The position numbers and the translations under genes were made by a program. The notes beneath the pieces were generated by a model. The model was not told where the DNA came from, ran no database searches, and worked only from the letters and a program-made list of their open reading frames with translations. This document shows positions 8,098 through 16,367 of a stretch of 64,000 nucleotides of DNA, in pieces. This DNA is from Bradyrhizobium sp. 164 (GTDB lineage: Bacteria > Pseudomonadota > Alphaproteobacteria > Rhizobiales > Xanthobacteraceae): contig NZ_JADPKA010000095.1 in the NCBI RefSeq assembly GCF_023073715.1, positions 62,001 to 126,000 on the forward strand, in the 5' to 3' direction. Position 1 is the stretch's first letter, and every line of letters begins with the position of its first letter.

Positions 8098-9530
8098 TCG
8101 GCTGCATCCAGGAGGTCAGAGATGATTTGCTTTGGGGTTTTCTTGGGAGTTTGGCGGCCAAGCGAGCCGGCATGCCGGACCACCTCGCCGATGATGAGAA
8201 TGGCAGGACCGCCATTGGTCCGCCGCACGAGCTCGGGCAGATCGCGCAGCGTGCCGATCACGCCTTGCGCATCGGGGCGCGTGACGCGGGCGAACACGCC
8301 GACCGGAGTTTCCGGCGAACGGCCGGCGGCGAAGAGGCCGGCGCGTATCGCGGGCGCGGCGGTCGCGCCCATGTAGACCACAACAGTCATCTTGGCGTCG
8401 GTCAGCGTCGACCAGTCCACGACTTCCGCGTCGCGCGCCTTGTGCGCGGTGAGAAAGGTGATGCGGGTTGCTTCATGACGGTAGGTGAGCGGCACCTCGA
8501 AATCGGCGGCACCGCCGAGACCTGCGGTGATACCGGGAATGATCGAATAGGCGACGCCGGCGGCGCGCAGGGCTTCGATCTCTTCGCCGCCACGGCCGAA
8601 CACGAAGGGATCGCCGCCCTTCAGTCGCACCACGCGCTGACCGGATTGCGCGGCCTCGATCATGCGCTTGTTGATGGCGTCCTGGCCGATGCCGGGCTTG
8701 CCGACACGGCGGCCGACGGCAACACGCGTGGTATCGCGGCGGATGCGGTCGAGAACTTCAGGCGAGACCAGCTCGTCGTGGAAGACGATGTCGGCGTCCT
8801 GCAGCGCGCGCAGCGCCTTGATGGTGAGAAGATCGGGATCGCCGGGGCCTGCCCCGACCAGCGCGACCGAGCCTTCCGGCTTGTCGGCACGCGCGAAGGC
8901 GGCGGGATCGGCGATAGCCTTTAGCGCAGCGTCCGCCTCGGCCTTGCGGCCGGCGAGCACGGCGGCGCCGATCGGCCCGTCAATGACACGCTCCCAGAAG
9001 CGGCGGCGCAGCGGAAATTCAGCGATGCGCTCGTTGATGGATTTGCGGAAGCCGCCGATGAATTCGGCGAGCTCGCCGATGCGGGCGGGCAGCAGCGCCT
9101 CGATCTTCTCGCGCAGGCGCCGCGCCACCACCGGCGAGGTACCGCCGGTGCCAACCGCGACCACGACATCCCCGCGATCGACGATCGCGGGGAAAATGAA
9201 GCTGGAATGTTCGAGATCGTCCATCACGTTGACAGGCAAACCCAGCGCCTTGGCGCGAACCGACATCGCCACACCAACATCACCCGCGCCTGCGCAGACG
9301 ATCGCGATGATGCCTGAGAGATCGGCAGTAAGCGGATCGCCGGACATGATTTCGACACGCGCTGCCTCCTCGGAGCTGAGGCTCAGATCACGATCGCCGT
9401 CGATCGCATGCACGCGGATGCGCGCGCCGGCAGCGGCGAGCACGCGCAGCTTGGCGCGCAAAAGCTCGCCCGCGCCGATGAGGACCACCGGACCGGCCTT
9501 GAGATCGAGAAACACCGGCAAGAACCGCAT
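8094..9530 (-). CDS. cysG: Siroheme synthase CysG (fused dehydrogenase/ferrochelatase and methyltransferase)
   Basis: About 478 residues from the ATG at 9530 (MRFLPVFLDLK). It makes siroheme for CysI. The N-terminal part (about 1-210) is the precorrin-2 dehydrogenase/ferrochelatase with a nucleotide-binding GPVVLIGAGELLRAKLR. The C-terminal part (about 220-460) is the SAM-dependent uroporphyrinogen III methyltransferase with VALVGAGPGDPDLLTIKAL and VRLKGGDPFVFGRGGEE. A longer reading to 9602 adds residues with no homology and would overlap the promoter, so the shorter start is used. It is the first gene of the minus-strand cys operon. Confidence 0.94.
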   Translation of the reverse strand: MRFLPVFLDLKAGPVVLIGAGELLRAKLRVLAAAGARIRVHAIDGDRDLSLSSEEAARVEIMSGDPLTADLSGIIAIVCAGAGDVGVAMSVRAKALGLPVNVMDDLEHSSFIFPAIVDRGDVVVAVGTGGTSPVVARRLREKIEALLPARIGELAEFIGGFRKSINERIAEFPLRRRFWERVIDGPIGAAVLAGRKAEADAALKAIADPAAFARADKPEGSVALVGAGPGDPDLLTIKALRALQDADIVFHDELVSPEVLDRIRRDTTRVAVGRRVGKPGIGQDAINKRMIEAAQSGQRVVRLKGGDPFVFGRGGEEIEALRAAGVAYSIIPGITAGLGGAADFEVPLTYRHEATRITFLTAHKARDAEVVDWSTLTDAKMTVVVYMGATAAPAIRAGLFAAGRSPETPVGVFARVTRPDAQGVIGTLRDLPELVRRTNGGPAILIIGEVVRHAGSLGRQTPKKTPKQIISDLLDAAE

Positions 9531-9573
9531 GCGATACTCGCTTCCCCACAAACGGGGTTGACTGGAATTATTT

Positions 9574-9602
9574 TCTATATATGTCTCGTTTCGAGCGCGC
9601 AA
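9574..9602 (-). promoter_or_regulatory. Candidate sigma-70-type promoter of the cysG operon
   Basis: On the minus strand TTGCGC (9597-9602) and TATAGA (9574-9579) are separated by 17 nt, placing a start point about 37 nt before cysG. The -10 matches the consensus in 5 of 6 positions and the -35 in 4 of 6. A 7-bp dyad lies immediately upstream. Confidence 0.4.
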
Positions 9603-9624
9603 AGAGAAATTTTTTTCTTCTCTT
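9602..9624. promoter_or_regulatory. Dyad between divergent cysG and cysD, possible operator
   Basis: AAGAGAA (9602-9608) and TTCTCTT (9618-9624) form a perfect 7-bp inverted repeat around a 9-nt T-rich spacer. It lies at the -35 side of the cysG promoter and about 12 nt upstream of a TATAGA (9637-9642) facing cysD. The position suits one regulator, for instance of the LysR or Rrf2 kind, serving both arms. The regulator is not identified. Confidence 0.35.
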
Positions 9625-9663
9625 CGGCAGTGCGACTATAGAATTTTCGCCTCCAAACGCAAA

Positions 9664-10569
9664 GTGGCAGAGATGCATCTTCTCAAGGACGATTCCGCTG
9701 CTGATCGACTGAGCAATCCGGCGCTGGCCGAGCGCGTGCGCGCGCAAGAATTTTCTGCCGAGCTTGCCCCAAGCATGGATCATCTCGACCAACTCGAGGC
9801 GCAGAGCGTCTACATCTTCCGCGAGGCCTTCGCCCGTCTGAAGAAGATCGCCCTGCTGTGGTCGCTCGGCAAGGATTCCAATGTCATGATCTGGCTGGCG
9901 CGGAAAGCGTTCTTCGGCAAAATGCCGTTCCCCGCCCTTCATGTCGACACCGGCAAGAAGTTTCCCGAGATGTATCGCTTCCGCGATCACTACGGGAAGG
10001 AGTGGGATCTCGATTTGCGCGTCGAGCCCTGCCCGCCGATCGACGCCGTCGACCCGACGCTGCCGCCGGCCGCACGCTCCGCCGCGCGCAAGACCGAAGG
10101 CCTCAAGATGGCGCTCGCAAAGTACGGCTTTGACGGCCTGATCGCCGGCATTCGCCGCGACGAGGAGGCGACGCGCGCCAAGGAGCGCGTGTTCTCGCCG
10201 CGCGGATTGGAAGGCAATTGGGACGTGCGCGACCAGCCACCGGAGTTCTGGGATCATTTCAATGCCTCGCCGCCGCAAGGCGCGCATTTGCGCATCCACC
10301 CGATCCTGCATTGGACCGAGGCCGACATCTGGGCCTACACCAAGCGCGAGAACATCCCGATCATCCCGCTGTATCTCGCCAAGGACGGCAAGCGCTATCG
10401 CTCGCTGGGCGATCAGGACATCACCAATCCGGTCGCTTCGACCGCCTCGAGTATCGACGAGATCCTGATCGAGCTCGAACAGACCAAGGTGCCGGAGCGC
10501 GCGGGACGCGCGCTCGACCACGAGACCGAGGACGCTTTCGAGCGCCTGCGCGTCGCCGGCTATCTCTGA
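9664..10569 (+). CDS. cysD: Sulfate adenylyltransferase small subunit CysD
   Basis: 301 residues (GTG at 9664; an ATG at 9673 is an equally possible start). With the GTPase CysN it converts sulfate and ATP to APS. It has the PP-loop pyrophosphatase motif SLGKDS (67-72), the block PALHVDTGKKFPEMYRFRDHY, and KYGFDGLIAGIRRDEEATRAKERVFSPRG, all typical of CysD. It heads the plus-strand arm of the sulfur island and is followed 22 nt later by cysNC. A typical bacterial CysD is about 300 residues, so it is full length. Confidence 0.95.
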   Translation: MAEMHLLKDDSAADRLSNPALAERVRAQEFSAELAPSMDHLDQLEAQSVYIFREAFARLKKIALLWSLGKDSNVMIWLARKAFFGKMPFPALHVDTGKKFPEMYRFRDHYGKEWDLDLRVEPCPPIDAVDPTLPPAARSAARKTEGLKMALAKYGFDGLIAGIRRDEEATRAKERVFSPRGLEGNWDVRDQPPEFWDHFNASPPQGAHLRIHPILHWTEADIWAYTKRENIPIIPLYLAKDGKRYRSLGDQDITNPVASTASSIDEILIELEQTKVPERAGRALDHETEDAFERLRVAGYL

Positions 10570-10591
10570 TTCCCAAGGACGCGAGCGTCGC

Positions 10592-12508
10592 ATGAACATG
10601 ATCGTCACCACGGCTTCGCCGGCCACTCCGAACGGCACCACGCGTCCGCAAGTGCGCATCGTCATCGTCGGCCATGTCGACCACGGCAAGTCGACGCTGG
10701 TCGGCCGCCTCCTGCACGAGACCGGCAGCCTGCCCGAGGGCAAGCTCGAAATGCTGAAAGCCGTCAGCGCGCGGCGCGGCATGCCGTTTGAATGGTCGTT
10801 TCTGCTCGATGCGCTCCAGACCGAGCGCGATCAGGGCATCACCATCGACACCACGCAGATCCGCTTCCGCACCAATTCGCGCGATATCGTGCTGATCGAC
10901 GCACCCGGCCACGCCGAATTCCTGCGCAACATGATTACCGGCGCCTCGCAGGCCGACGGCGCGGTGCTGATCATCGACGCGCTCGAAGGCGTGCGCGACC
11001 AGACCCGGCGCCACGGCTATCTGCTGCATCTCTTGGGCGTGAAGCAGGTCGCGATCGTCGTCAACAAGATGGACCGCGTCGACTTCTCCGCCGAGCGCTT
11101 CAAGGACATCAGCGACGAGATCTCGGCACATCTGAGCGGCCTCGGCGTGACGCCGACGGCGGTGATCCCGATTTCCGCCCGCGACGGCGACGGCGTTGCG
11201 ATGCGCACCGACCGGATCGGCTGGTACAAGGGCCCGACGGTGGTCGAGGCGCTCGACGGGCTTGAACCGGCGCGGCCGCTGGAAGCGCTGGCGCTGCGCC
11301 TGCCGGTGCAGGCGATCTACAAGTTCGATGACCGCCGCATCGTCGCGGGCCGGATCGAATCCGGCACCCTCATTGCGGGCGACGAGATCGTGATCATGCC
11401 GGCCGGCAAGATCGCAAAGATCAAGACTGTCGAGAGTTGGCCGGTGACGCCGGTCGCGGGCCGGCAGGGCGCCGGCCGCTCGGTCGGCATCACGCTCGAC
11501 CGCGAATTGTTCCTCGAGCGCGGCGACATCATCGCGCATGCAGGCAGCGCACCGCGCGAGACGCGGCGGCTGCGCGCGCGCATCTTCTGGCTGCACGACA
11601 AGCCGCTCGCCAAGGGCGACCAGCTCCTGGTCCGCTGCGGGCCGAAGGAAAGCCGCGCCACCGTGGTCGCGATCGAAAAGGCGGTCGATCCCGGCGAATT
11701 GTCGAGTGTCGAGAACAAGGCGATCGGCCGCAACCACGTCGGCGAGATCGACATTTCGCTTTCGAATCCGATCGCAACGGATCCCTCTACCGAGAATCCG
11801 CGCACCGGCCGGCTCGTGATCGAGGTTTCCGGGCGCATCGCCGGCGGCGGCCTAGTGCTGTCGGTCGACGCCGGCCAGCGCGCCATGCCGGTCGACATCG
11901 TGCCGGTGGAATCGGCGCTGCGCTCGGACGAGCGCTCCGCGCGCTACCGCCACAACGGCGCCGTGGTCTGGCTCACCGGCCTGCCCGCCTCCGGCAAATC
12001 GACCCTGGCGAAAGCGCTGGAGCGGCGCCTGTTCAGCAATGGCGGCTCGCCGGTCCTGCTCGACGGCGACACGCTGCGCGCCGGGCTCAACAGCGATCTC
12101 GGCTTCTCCGCCGCTGATCGCAGCGAGAACATCCGCCGCCTTGCGGAAGTCGCCACCCACCTCGCCCGCAACGGCCATATCGCAATCGTCGCGGCGATCT
12201 CACCGGCGCGCGAGGATCGCGCCACCGCGCGCCGGATCGCCGACACCGCGTTCCGCGAGATCCATGTCGCAACGCCGGCTGAAGTGTGCGAGGAGCGCGA
12301 CCCCAAGGGTCACTACAAGAAGGCCCGCGCCGGCACGCTGGCCTCGTTCACCGGCATTGGCAACGACTACGAGGCGCCGCAGGGGGCCGAGCTTGTGATC
12401 GATACATCGACGCGGACGGTCGCCGAAGCGGCAGATGCGATCGAAGAGATGCTGAAGACCACCGGCGTGCTGTTCGACGAAGTCGTGGACCTCGCCGCGA
12501 ATATTTGA
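10592..12508 (+). CDS. cysN: Bifunctional sulfate adenylyltransferase subunit 1 / APS kinase CysNC
   Basis: 638 residues, a fusion. The N-terminal GTPase (about 20-430) has GHVDHGKST (27-35), DAPGHAEF and NKMD, and stimulates APS formation by CysD. The C-terminal APS kinase (about 455-635) has the P-loop GLPASGKST (from about 463), DGDTLRAGLN and the RSENIRR loop, and makes PAPS from APS. Because the partner CysH looks APS-specific, the PAPS made here is more likely meant for sulfation than for reduction. No frame break is seen at the junction. Confidence 0.94.
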   Translation: MNMIVTTASPATPNGTTRPQVRIVIVGHVDHGKSTLVGRLLHETGSLPEGKLEMLKAVSARRGMPFEWSFLLDALQTERDQGITIDTTQIRFRTNSRDIVLIDAPGHAEFLRNMITGASQADGAVLIIDALEGVRDQTRRHGYLLHLLGVKQVAIVVNKMDRVDFSAERFKDISDEISAHLSGLGVTPTAVIPISARDGDGVAMRTDRIGWYKGPTVVEALDGLEPARPLEALALRLPVQAIYKFDDRRIVAGRIESGTLIAGDEIVIMPAGKIAKIKTVESWPVTPVAGRQGAGRSVGITLDRELFLERGDIIAHAGSAPRETRRLRARIFWLHDKPLAKGDQLLVRCGPKESRATVVAIEKAVDPGELSSVENKAIGRNHVGEIDISLSNPIATDPSTENPRTGRLVIEVSGRIAGGGLVLSVDAGQRAMPVDIVPVESALRSDERSARYRHNGAVVWLTGLPASGKSTLAKALERRLFSNGGSPVLLDGDTLRAGLNSDLGFSAADRSENIRRLAEVATHLARNGHIAIVAAISPAREDRATARRIADTAFREIHVATPAEVCEERDPKGHYKKARAGTLASFTGIGNDYEAPQGAELVIDTSTRTVAEAADAIEEMLKTTGVLFDEVVDLAANI

Positions 12509-12516
12509 ATGCTGTC

Positions 12517-12602
12517 GTCGCCCGGCTCGACCGGGCGACCCAGCCTTCCAGAGACAGCGCTGGATACGGAGAAGCCGCGGCGTTCCCCGCTTTCGCGGGG
12601 AA
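12517..12602. repeat. REP-like element with two hairpins
   Basis: Two perfect palindromes lie just after cysNC: a 9-bp stem GTCGCCCGG/CCGGGCGAC (12517-12539, loop CTCGA) and an 8-bp stem TTCCCCGC/GCGGGGAA (12583-12602, loop TTTC). They are joined by about 43 nt. The style is that of the dispersed extragenic palindromes common in Bradyrhizobium genomes. It may also act as a transcript 3' end, although no T-run follows. Confidence 0.6.
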
Positions 12603-12775
12603 TGACAGCGGTGCGCTGAGCCCAACTCACCTTGACATTTGACAAAGGCCCGGGGGTCTTCTCACGGCCTTGATTTTGGGGCTAATAGGCCCCCGAAAGC
12701 TGCCCCTATGGGCGCATTTTGCTGCTGACGGGTGAAAAGCAGCCAAAAACAGCCATTTCCAACAGAAAGCCCATC

Positions 12776-14941
12776 ATGAAACGCGTCGATGCCCACGGAT
12801 TGAAGATCGCTCCCGTCCTGTTCGATTTCATCGCCAAGGAAGCGGCCCCGAAAACAGGGATCGCGCCGGATGCGTTCTGGGCCGGGCTTGCCGGCATCAT
12901 CAAGGAGCTGGGGCCGAAAAACCGGTCGTTGCTCGCGTTCCGCGACACGTTGCAGGCCAAGATCGACGACTGGCACCGGGCCAACAAGGGCAAGGCGTTC
13001 GACCTCAATGCCTATACCGCCTTCCTGAAGGAGATCGGCTATCTCGTTCCAGAGCCGGCGACGCAGAAGGTCGAGACCGCCAATGTCGACGAGGAGATCG
13101 GCAAGATCTGCGGTCCGCAGCTCGTCGTGCCGCTCACCAATGCGCGCTATGCGCTGAACGCTGCGAATGCGCGCTGGGGCTCGCTCTATGATGCCTTCTA
13201 TGGCACCGACGCGATTCCGCATGATCCGTCCGAGAGCGGCAAAGGCTACAACAAGGCGCGCGGCGACAAGGTGATCGCCAAGGCCAAGGCGTTCCTCGAT
13301 ACCGCCGTGCCGCTCGCGACCGGCAGCCACACCGACGTCACGGCCTATAGCGTCGTCGCGGGCCAGCTCGCGGTGAAACTGAAGAGCGGCAACGCCACCG
13401 CGCTGAAGAACGCGGCGCAGTTCGCAGGCTTCCAGGGCGATGCGGCCGCACCGTCCGCCGTGCTGCTCGTCAACAACGGCCTGCACGTCGAGGTCAAGAT
13501 CGACCGCAGCAGCGCGATCGGGAAAGACGATCCGGCCGGCGTCGCCGACATGATCATGGAGGCCGCGGTCTCCACCATCCTCGACATGGAGGACTCCGTC
13601 GCCGCGGTCGACGCCGAGGACAAGGTGCTGGTCTACCGCAACACGCTCGGCCTGATGAACGGCACGCTGTCGGCCGATTTCGAGAAGGGCGGCAAGACGC
13701 TGACGCGCTCGCTCAACGCGGACCGCAGCTACAGGACGCCCGATGGCAAGGGCGAGCTCAAGCTGCACGGCCGCAGCCTGCTCCTGATGCGCAATTGCGG
13801 TCACCACATGTTCACCGACGCGGTGCTGGACGAGAAGGGCGAGGAGATTCCGGAGGGCCTGCTCGATGCCGCCGTATCGGGCCTGCTCGCCATTCACGAC
13901 CTCAAGGGCAATTCCAAGGTCAGGAACAGCCGCACCGGCTCGGCCTATATCGTCAAGCCGAAGATGCACGGCCCCGACGAGGTGTCGCTGACCTGCGAGA
14001 TTTTCGACCGTGTCGAGAAGATGCTGGGCCTGCCCGAGAACACGCTCAAGGTCGGCATCATGGACGAGGAGCGGCGCACCACCGTCAACCTCAAGGCCTG
14101 CATCCAGCGCGCGTCCAAGCGCATCATGTTCATCAACACCGGCTTCCTCGATCGTACCGGCGACGAGATCCACACCTCCATGGAAGCGGGCCCGATGATC
14201 CGCAAGAACGAGATGAAGGCGCAGGCCTGGATCAAGGCTTATGAGGACTGGAACGTCGACATGGGCCTGATCGACGGCCTGCCCGGACATGCCCAGATCG
14301 GCAAGGGCATGTGGGCCGCGCCCGACAAGATGGCGGACATGCTGGCGCAGAAGCTTAGCCACCCGCAGGCCGGGGCCACCACCGCCTGGGTGCCCTCGCC
14401 GACGGCGGCGACGCTGCACGCGCTGCACTATCACCAAGTCAACGTCATCGCGCGCCAAGAGGAACTGGCCAAGGGCGGCCCGCGCGCAAAACTGTCGGAC
14501 ATCCTCACCATCCCGGTGTCGAAGTCGAACTGGGCGCCTGACGACGTCAAGCAGGAGATCGACAACAATTGCCAAGGTATTTTGGGCTATGTGGTGCGCT
14601 GGATCGACCAGGGCGTCGGCTGCTCGAAGGTGCCCGACATCCACGATGTCGGCCTGATGGAAGACCGCGCCACTTTACGCATTTCCAGCCAGCATCTCGC
14701 CAATTGGCTGCACCAGGGCGTCATCACCGAAGCGCAGGTGATGGAATCCTTGAAGCGCATGGCCGTCGTCGTCGACAAGCAGAACGCAGGCGATCCGATC
14801 TACAAGCCGATGGCGCCCGCCTTCGACGGCGTCGCCTTCAAGGCAGCCTGCGACCTCATCTTCAAGGGCCGCGAGCAGCCGAACGGTTACACCGAGTACA
14901 TCCTCACCGCGCGCCGCCGCGAGGCGAAGGCAGCGGGTTAA
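12776..14941 (+). CDS. glcB: Malate synthase G
   Basis: 721 residues from the ATG at 12776 (MKRVDAHGLKIAPVLFDF). It condenses glyoxylate with acetyl-CoA to malate in the glyoxylate/glycolate route, in the cytoplasm. The length and the blocks NARWGSLYDAFYGTDAIP, AAVSTILDMEDSVAAVDAEDK and MEAGPMIRKNEMKAQAWIKAYEDWNVD are typical of the monomeric G isoform. An upstream TTG in frame at 12719 would add a non-homologous leader and is not used. Isocitrate lyase is not in the window. It appears to be transcribed alone. Confidence 0.95.
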   Translation: MKRVDAHGLKIAPVLFDFIAKEAAPKTGIAPDAFWAGLAGIIKELGPKNRSLLAFRDTLQAKIDDWHRANKGKAFDLNAYTAFLKEIGYLVPEPATQKVETANVDEEIGKICGPQLVVPLTNARYALNAANARWGSLYDAFYGTDAIPHDPSESGKGYNKARGDKVIAKAKAFLDTAVPLATGSHTDVTAYSVVAGQLAVKLKSGNATALKNAAQFAGFQGDAAAPSAVLLVNNGLHVEVKIDRSSAIGKDDPAGVADMIMEAAVSTILDMEDSVAAVDAEDKVLVYRNTLGLMNGTLSADFEKGGKTLTRSLNADRSYRTPDGKGELKLHGRSLLLMRNCGHHMFTDAVLDEKGEEIPEGLLDAAVSGLLAIHDLKGNSKVRNSRTGSAYIVKPKMHGPDEVSLTCEIFDRVEKMLGLPENTLKVGIMDEERRTTVNLKACIQRASKRIMFINTGFLDRTGDEIHTSMEAGPMIRKNEMKAQAWIKAYEDWNVDMGLIDGLPGHAQIGKGMWAAPDKMADMLAQKLSHPQAGATTAWVPSPTAATLHALHYHQVNVIARQEELAKGGPRAKLSDILTIPVSKSNWAPDDVKQEIDNNCQGILGYVVRWIDQGVGCSKVPDIHDVGLMEDRATLRISSQHLANWLHQGVITEAQVMESLKRMAVVVDKQNAGDPIYKPMAPAFDGVAFKAACDLIFKGREQPNGYTEYILTARRREAKAAG

Positions 14942-14981
14942 ATAGCTCGGTTCGAAGGGCGAAACCGTCCCGGCGCGCAGC

Positions 14982-15006
14982 GGAACGGCTGCGCGCTGCT
15001 TGCGTT
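14982..15006 (+). promoter_or_regulatory. EcfG-type general stress promoter (CsbD gene)
   Basis: GGAAC (14982-14986), a 16-nt spacer and CGTT (15003-15006). This fits the alphaproteobacterial EcfG consensus GGAAC-N16/17-CGTT. It lies 29 nt upstream of the ATG at 15036, which supports that start. Confidence 0.75.
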
Positions 15007-15035
15007 GTAGGGCCATCAACGCGATGGAGATGGTC

Positions 15036-15236
15036 ATGGACTGGAATCGCATCGAAGGAAACTGGAAGCAGTTCAAGGGATCGGCCAAGGAGAAATGGGG
15101 CAAGCTCACTGACGACGACCTCAGCTCGATCGAGGGACGCCGCGAGCAGCTCGAGGGCCGGCTCCAGGAACGCTATGGCAAGGCCAAGGACCAAGTTCGT
15201 CAGGACGTCGACGACTGGCTCAAGTCGCTGCATTGA
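15036..15236 (+). CDS. CsbD family stress protein
   Basis: 66 residues from the ATG at 15036. It is a small, highly charged protein with the CsbD pattern: MDWNRIEGNWKQFKGSAKEKWG, then the internal repeat-like EGRREQLEGRLQERYGKAKDQVRQDVDDW. CsbD-like proteins are abundant under general stress and their molecular role is unknown. The EcfG promoter directly upstream and the strong terminator downstream define a monocistronic stress gene. Longer in-frame starts upstream overlap the -10 region and are unlikely. Confidence 0.92.
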   Translation: MDWNRIEGNWKQFKGSAKEKWGKLTDDDLSSIEGRREQLEGRLQERYGKAKDQVRQDVDDWLKSLH

Positions 15237-15249
15237 GGCAGCACGAAAG

Positions 15250-15277
15250 AAGCCCCGGCCCAAGCCGGGGCTTTTTT
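15250..15277 (+). terminator. Rho-independent terminator after the CsbD gene
   Basis: A 10-bp perfect stem AAGCCCCGGC / GCCGGGGCTT (15250-15273) with loop CCAA is followed by a T-run to 15277. It starts 13 nt after the CsbD stop codon and faces the converging 51-residue gene at 15299. Confidence 0.88.
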
Positions 15278-15298
15278 GTTGGAATATTCGGAGGCCCG

Positions 15299-15454
15299 CT
15301 AAAACACCGCAAGATATTTCAAGAGCGACACGATACCGATGATGATGACGATCACGCGCGCGATCTGTTTGGCGCGACCGTCCATCGGAAGCATGTTGAT
15401 GAGATAAAGGACGAGAATAACGACGAGAAAGGTGACGAGTACGCCGACCAGCAT
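15299..15454 (-). CDS. Small membrane protein (51 residues, Thivi_2564-like)
   Basis: Reading the minus strand from the ATG at 15454 to the TAG at 15299 gives 51 residues. An N-terminal membrane helix (about 2-20, rich in V and L) is followed by NMLPMDGRAKQIARVI and a second hydrophobic segment ending LLKYLAVF. The INxxPMDG...I pattern resembles the short Thivi_2564 family of membrane proteins. A textbook EcfG promoter lies 40 nt upstream, which strongly supports that this very short gene is real and stress-induced. Function is unknown. Confidence 0.75.
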   Translation of the reverse strand: MLVGVLVTFLVVILVLYLINMLPMDGRAKQIARVIVIIIGIVSLLKYLAVF

Positions 15455-15494
15455 CGTGAGGACCCCCCTTCAGGCAAATTTCCAATGAGGACTT

Positions 15495-15519
15495 AACGCC
15501 AGTCTCTCGCTCTGGTTCC
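15495..15519 (-). promoter_or_regulatory. EcfG-type promoter (51-residue membrane protein gene)
   Basis: On the minus strand GGAAC (15515-15519), a 16-nt spacer and CGTT (15495-15498). It is 40 nt before the ATG at 15454, the usual position for an EcfG promoter. The rest of the gap to 15700 holds nothing else I can identify. Confidence 0.75.
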
Positions 15520-15700
15520 ATTGCCGCAACCCACTGCAAATTCTAGGGATTACGTAGCTCTACAATCGGGTCGCGGCCCGAGGTTTCACCTTTCGCTCTC
15601 AGATATCTGTGCGCTCGCGCCGAGCGACGTGCGATTGCCGATGCCACCGCTCGACGGCGGAGATTGAGGCGCCAGCGGCGCCGCTCACTCAACGGCTCCC

Positions 15701-16351
15701 CTACTCCTTCGCCACCACCGGCACCTGACGGAATCTGGCGCGCACCGATTCCGGCAGTGGCGAGAAATTCATCGCGACGCCGCGGCGGTCGTTGGCATTG
15801 CGGTTGGCAACCACGAGACCGTTGGCCCCGGCGACGATGTCGCCCTTGCGCAAGGTGGGATCATCCTCGATCTTGACCTGGGCGAGGCCAGCCGGATCCT
15901 TGCCGTTGCAAGTGCAGCCCACGACGATCTCGTTGCGGTAACGGAAGGCGTTCGGCAGATCGGAATAGGACTTTCCGTTCTCCGTCGTGGCCTCGTCGAT
16001 ATTGCTGCCGTAGACCAGCGAGGTTTCGGACGCCGGGCAGAAGCTCTTGCAGGACTTCGCCTTGCTTTCGGCATCCGTTCCTTGCGCCGGAAAATAGCGG
16101 CCGTCGCATCCGCGCACGCAATAGGCGGTGCCGCCGCCATAGGCGGCTCGCTGGCGCGGCACGTCGTATCGCGGCATGTCATCGTTCGGGAACGGCGTCC
16201 GGATCTGCGGAGGCCGCGCGCCGAACGCACCGAACAACGCCGAGAAAAAGTCCTCCGCATGCGCCGGCGGCGTCAGTGCGAGGCCGAGAGAGATGATTGT
16301 GAACACGGCCGCCGCACCGCCAGTCAGCTTGCCAATCGAGCATTTACACAT
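15701..16351 (-). CDS. DUF2865 domain protein (exported)
   Basis: 216 residues. A signal peptide is visible (hydrophobic AAVFTIISLGLALTPPAHA, cleavage before EDFF), so it is probably periplasmic. The body has a cysteine-rich DUF2865 core: AYCVRGCDGRYFPAQ, CKSFCPASETSLVYGSNID, then YRNEIVVGCTCNGKDPAGLA. These cysteines may form disulfides. It begins 16 nt after the stop of the L,D-transpeptidase gene on the same strand, so it is probably co-transcribed from that EcfG promoter. Family role is unknown; the context points to the cell envelope. Confidence 0.85.
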   Translation of the reverse strand: MCKCSIGKLTGGAAAVFTIISLGLALTPPAHAEDFFSALFGAFGARPPQIRTPFPNDDMPRYDVPRQRAAYGGGTAYCVRGCDGRYFPAQGTDAESKAKSCKSFCPASETSLVYGSNIDEATTENGKSYSDLPNAFRYRNEIVVGCTCNGKDPAGLAQVKIEDDPTLRKGDIVAGANGLVVANRNANDRRGVAMNFSPLPESVRARFRQVPVVAKE

Positions 16352-16367
16352 CTGACCTCGCTCAATC

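Noticed and set aside
12632..12667. TTGACA elements upstream of glcB
   Set aside because: Neither of the two TTGACA hexamers has a -10-like sequence at a proper distance.
12662..14644. A 660-codon open frame on the strand opposite to glcB
   Set aside because: Its protein has low-complexity H/R/A/V composition and no family; it mirrors a high-GC real gene.
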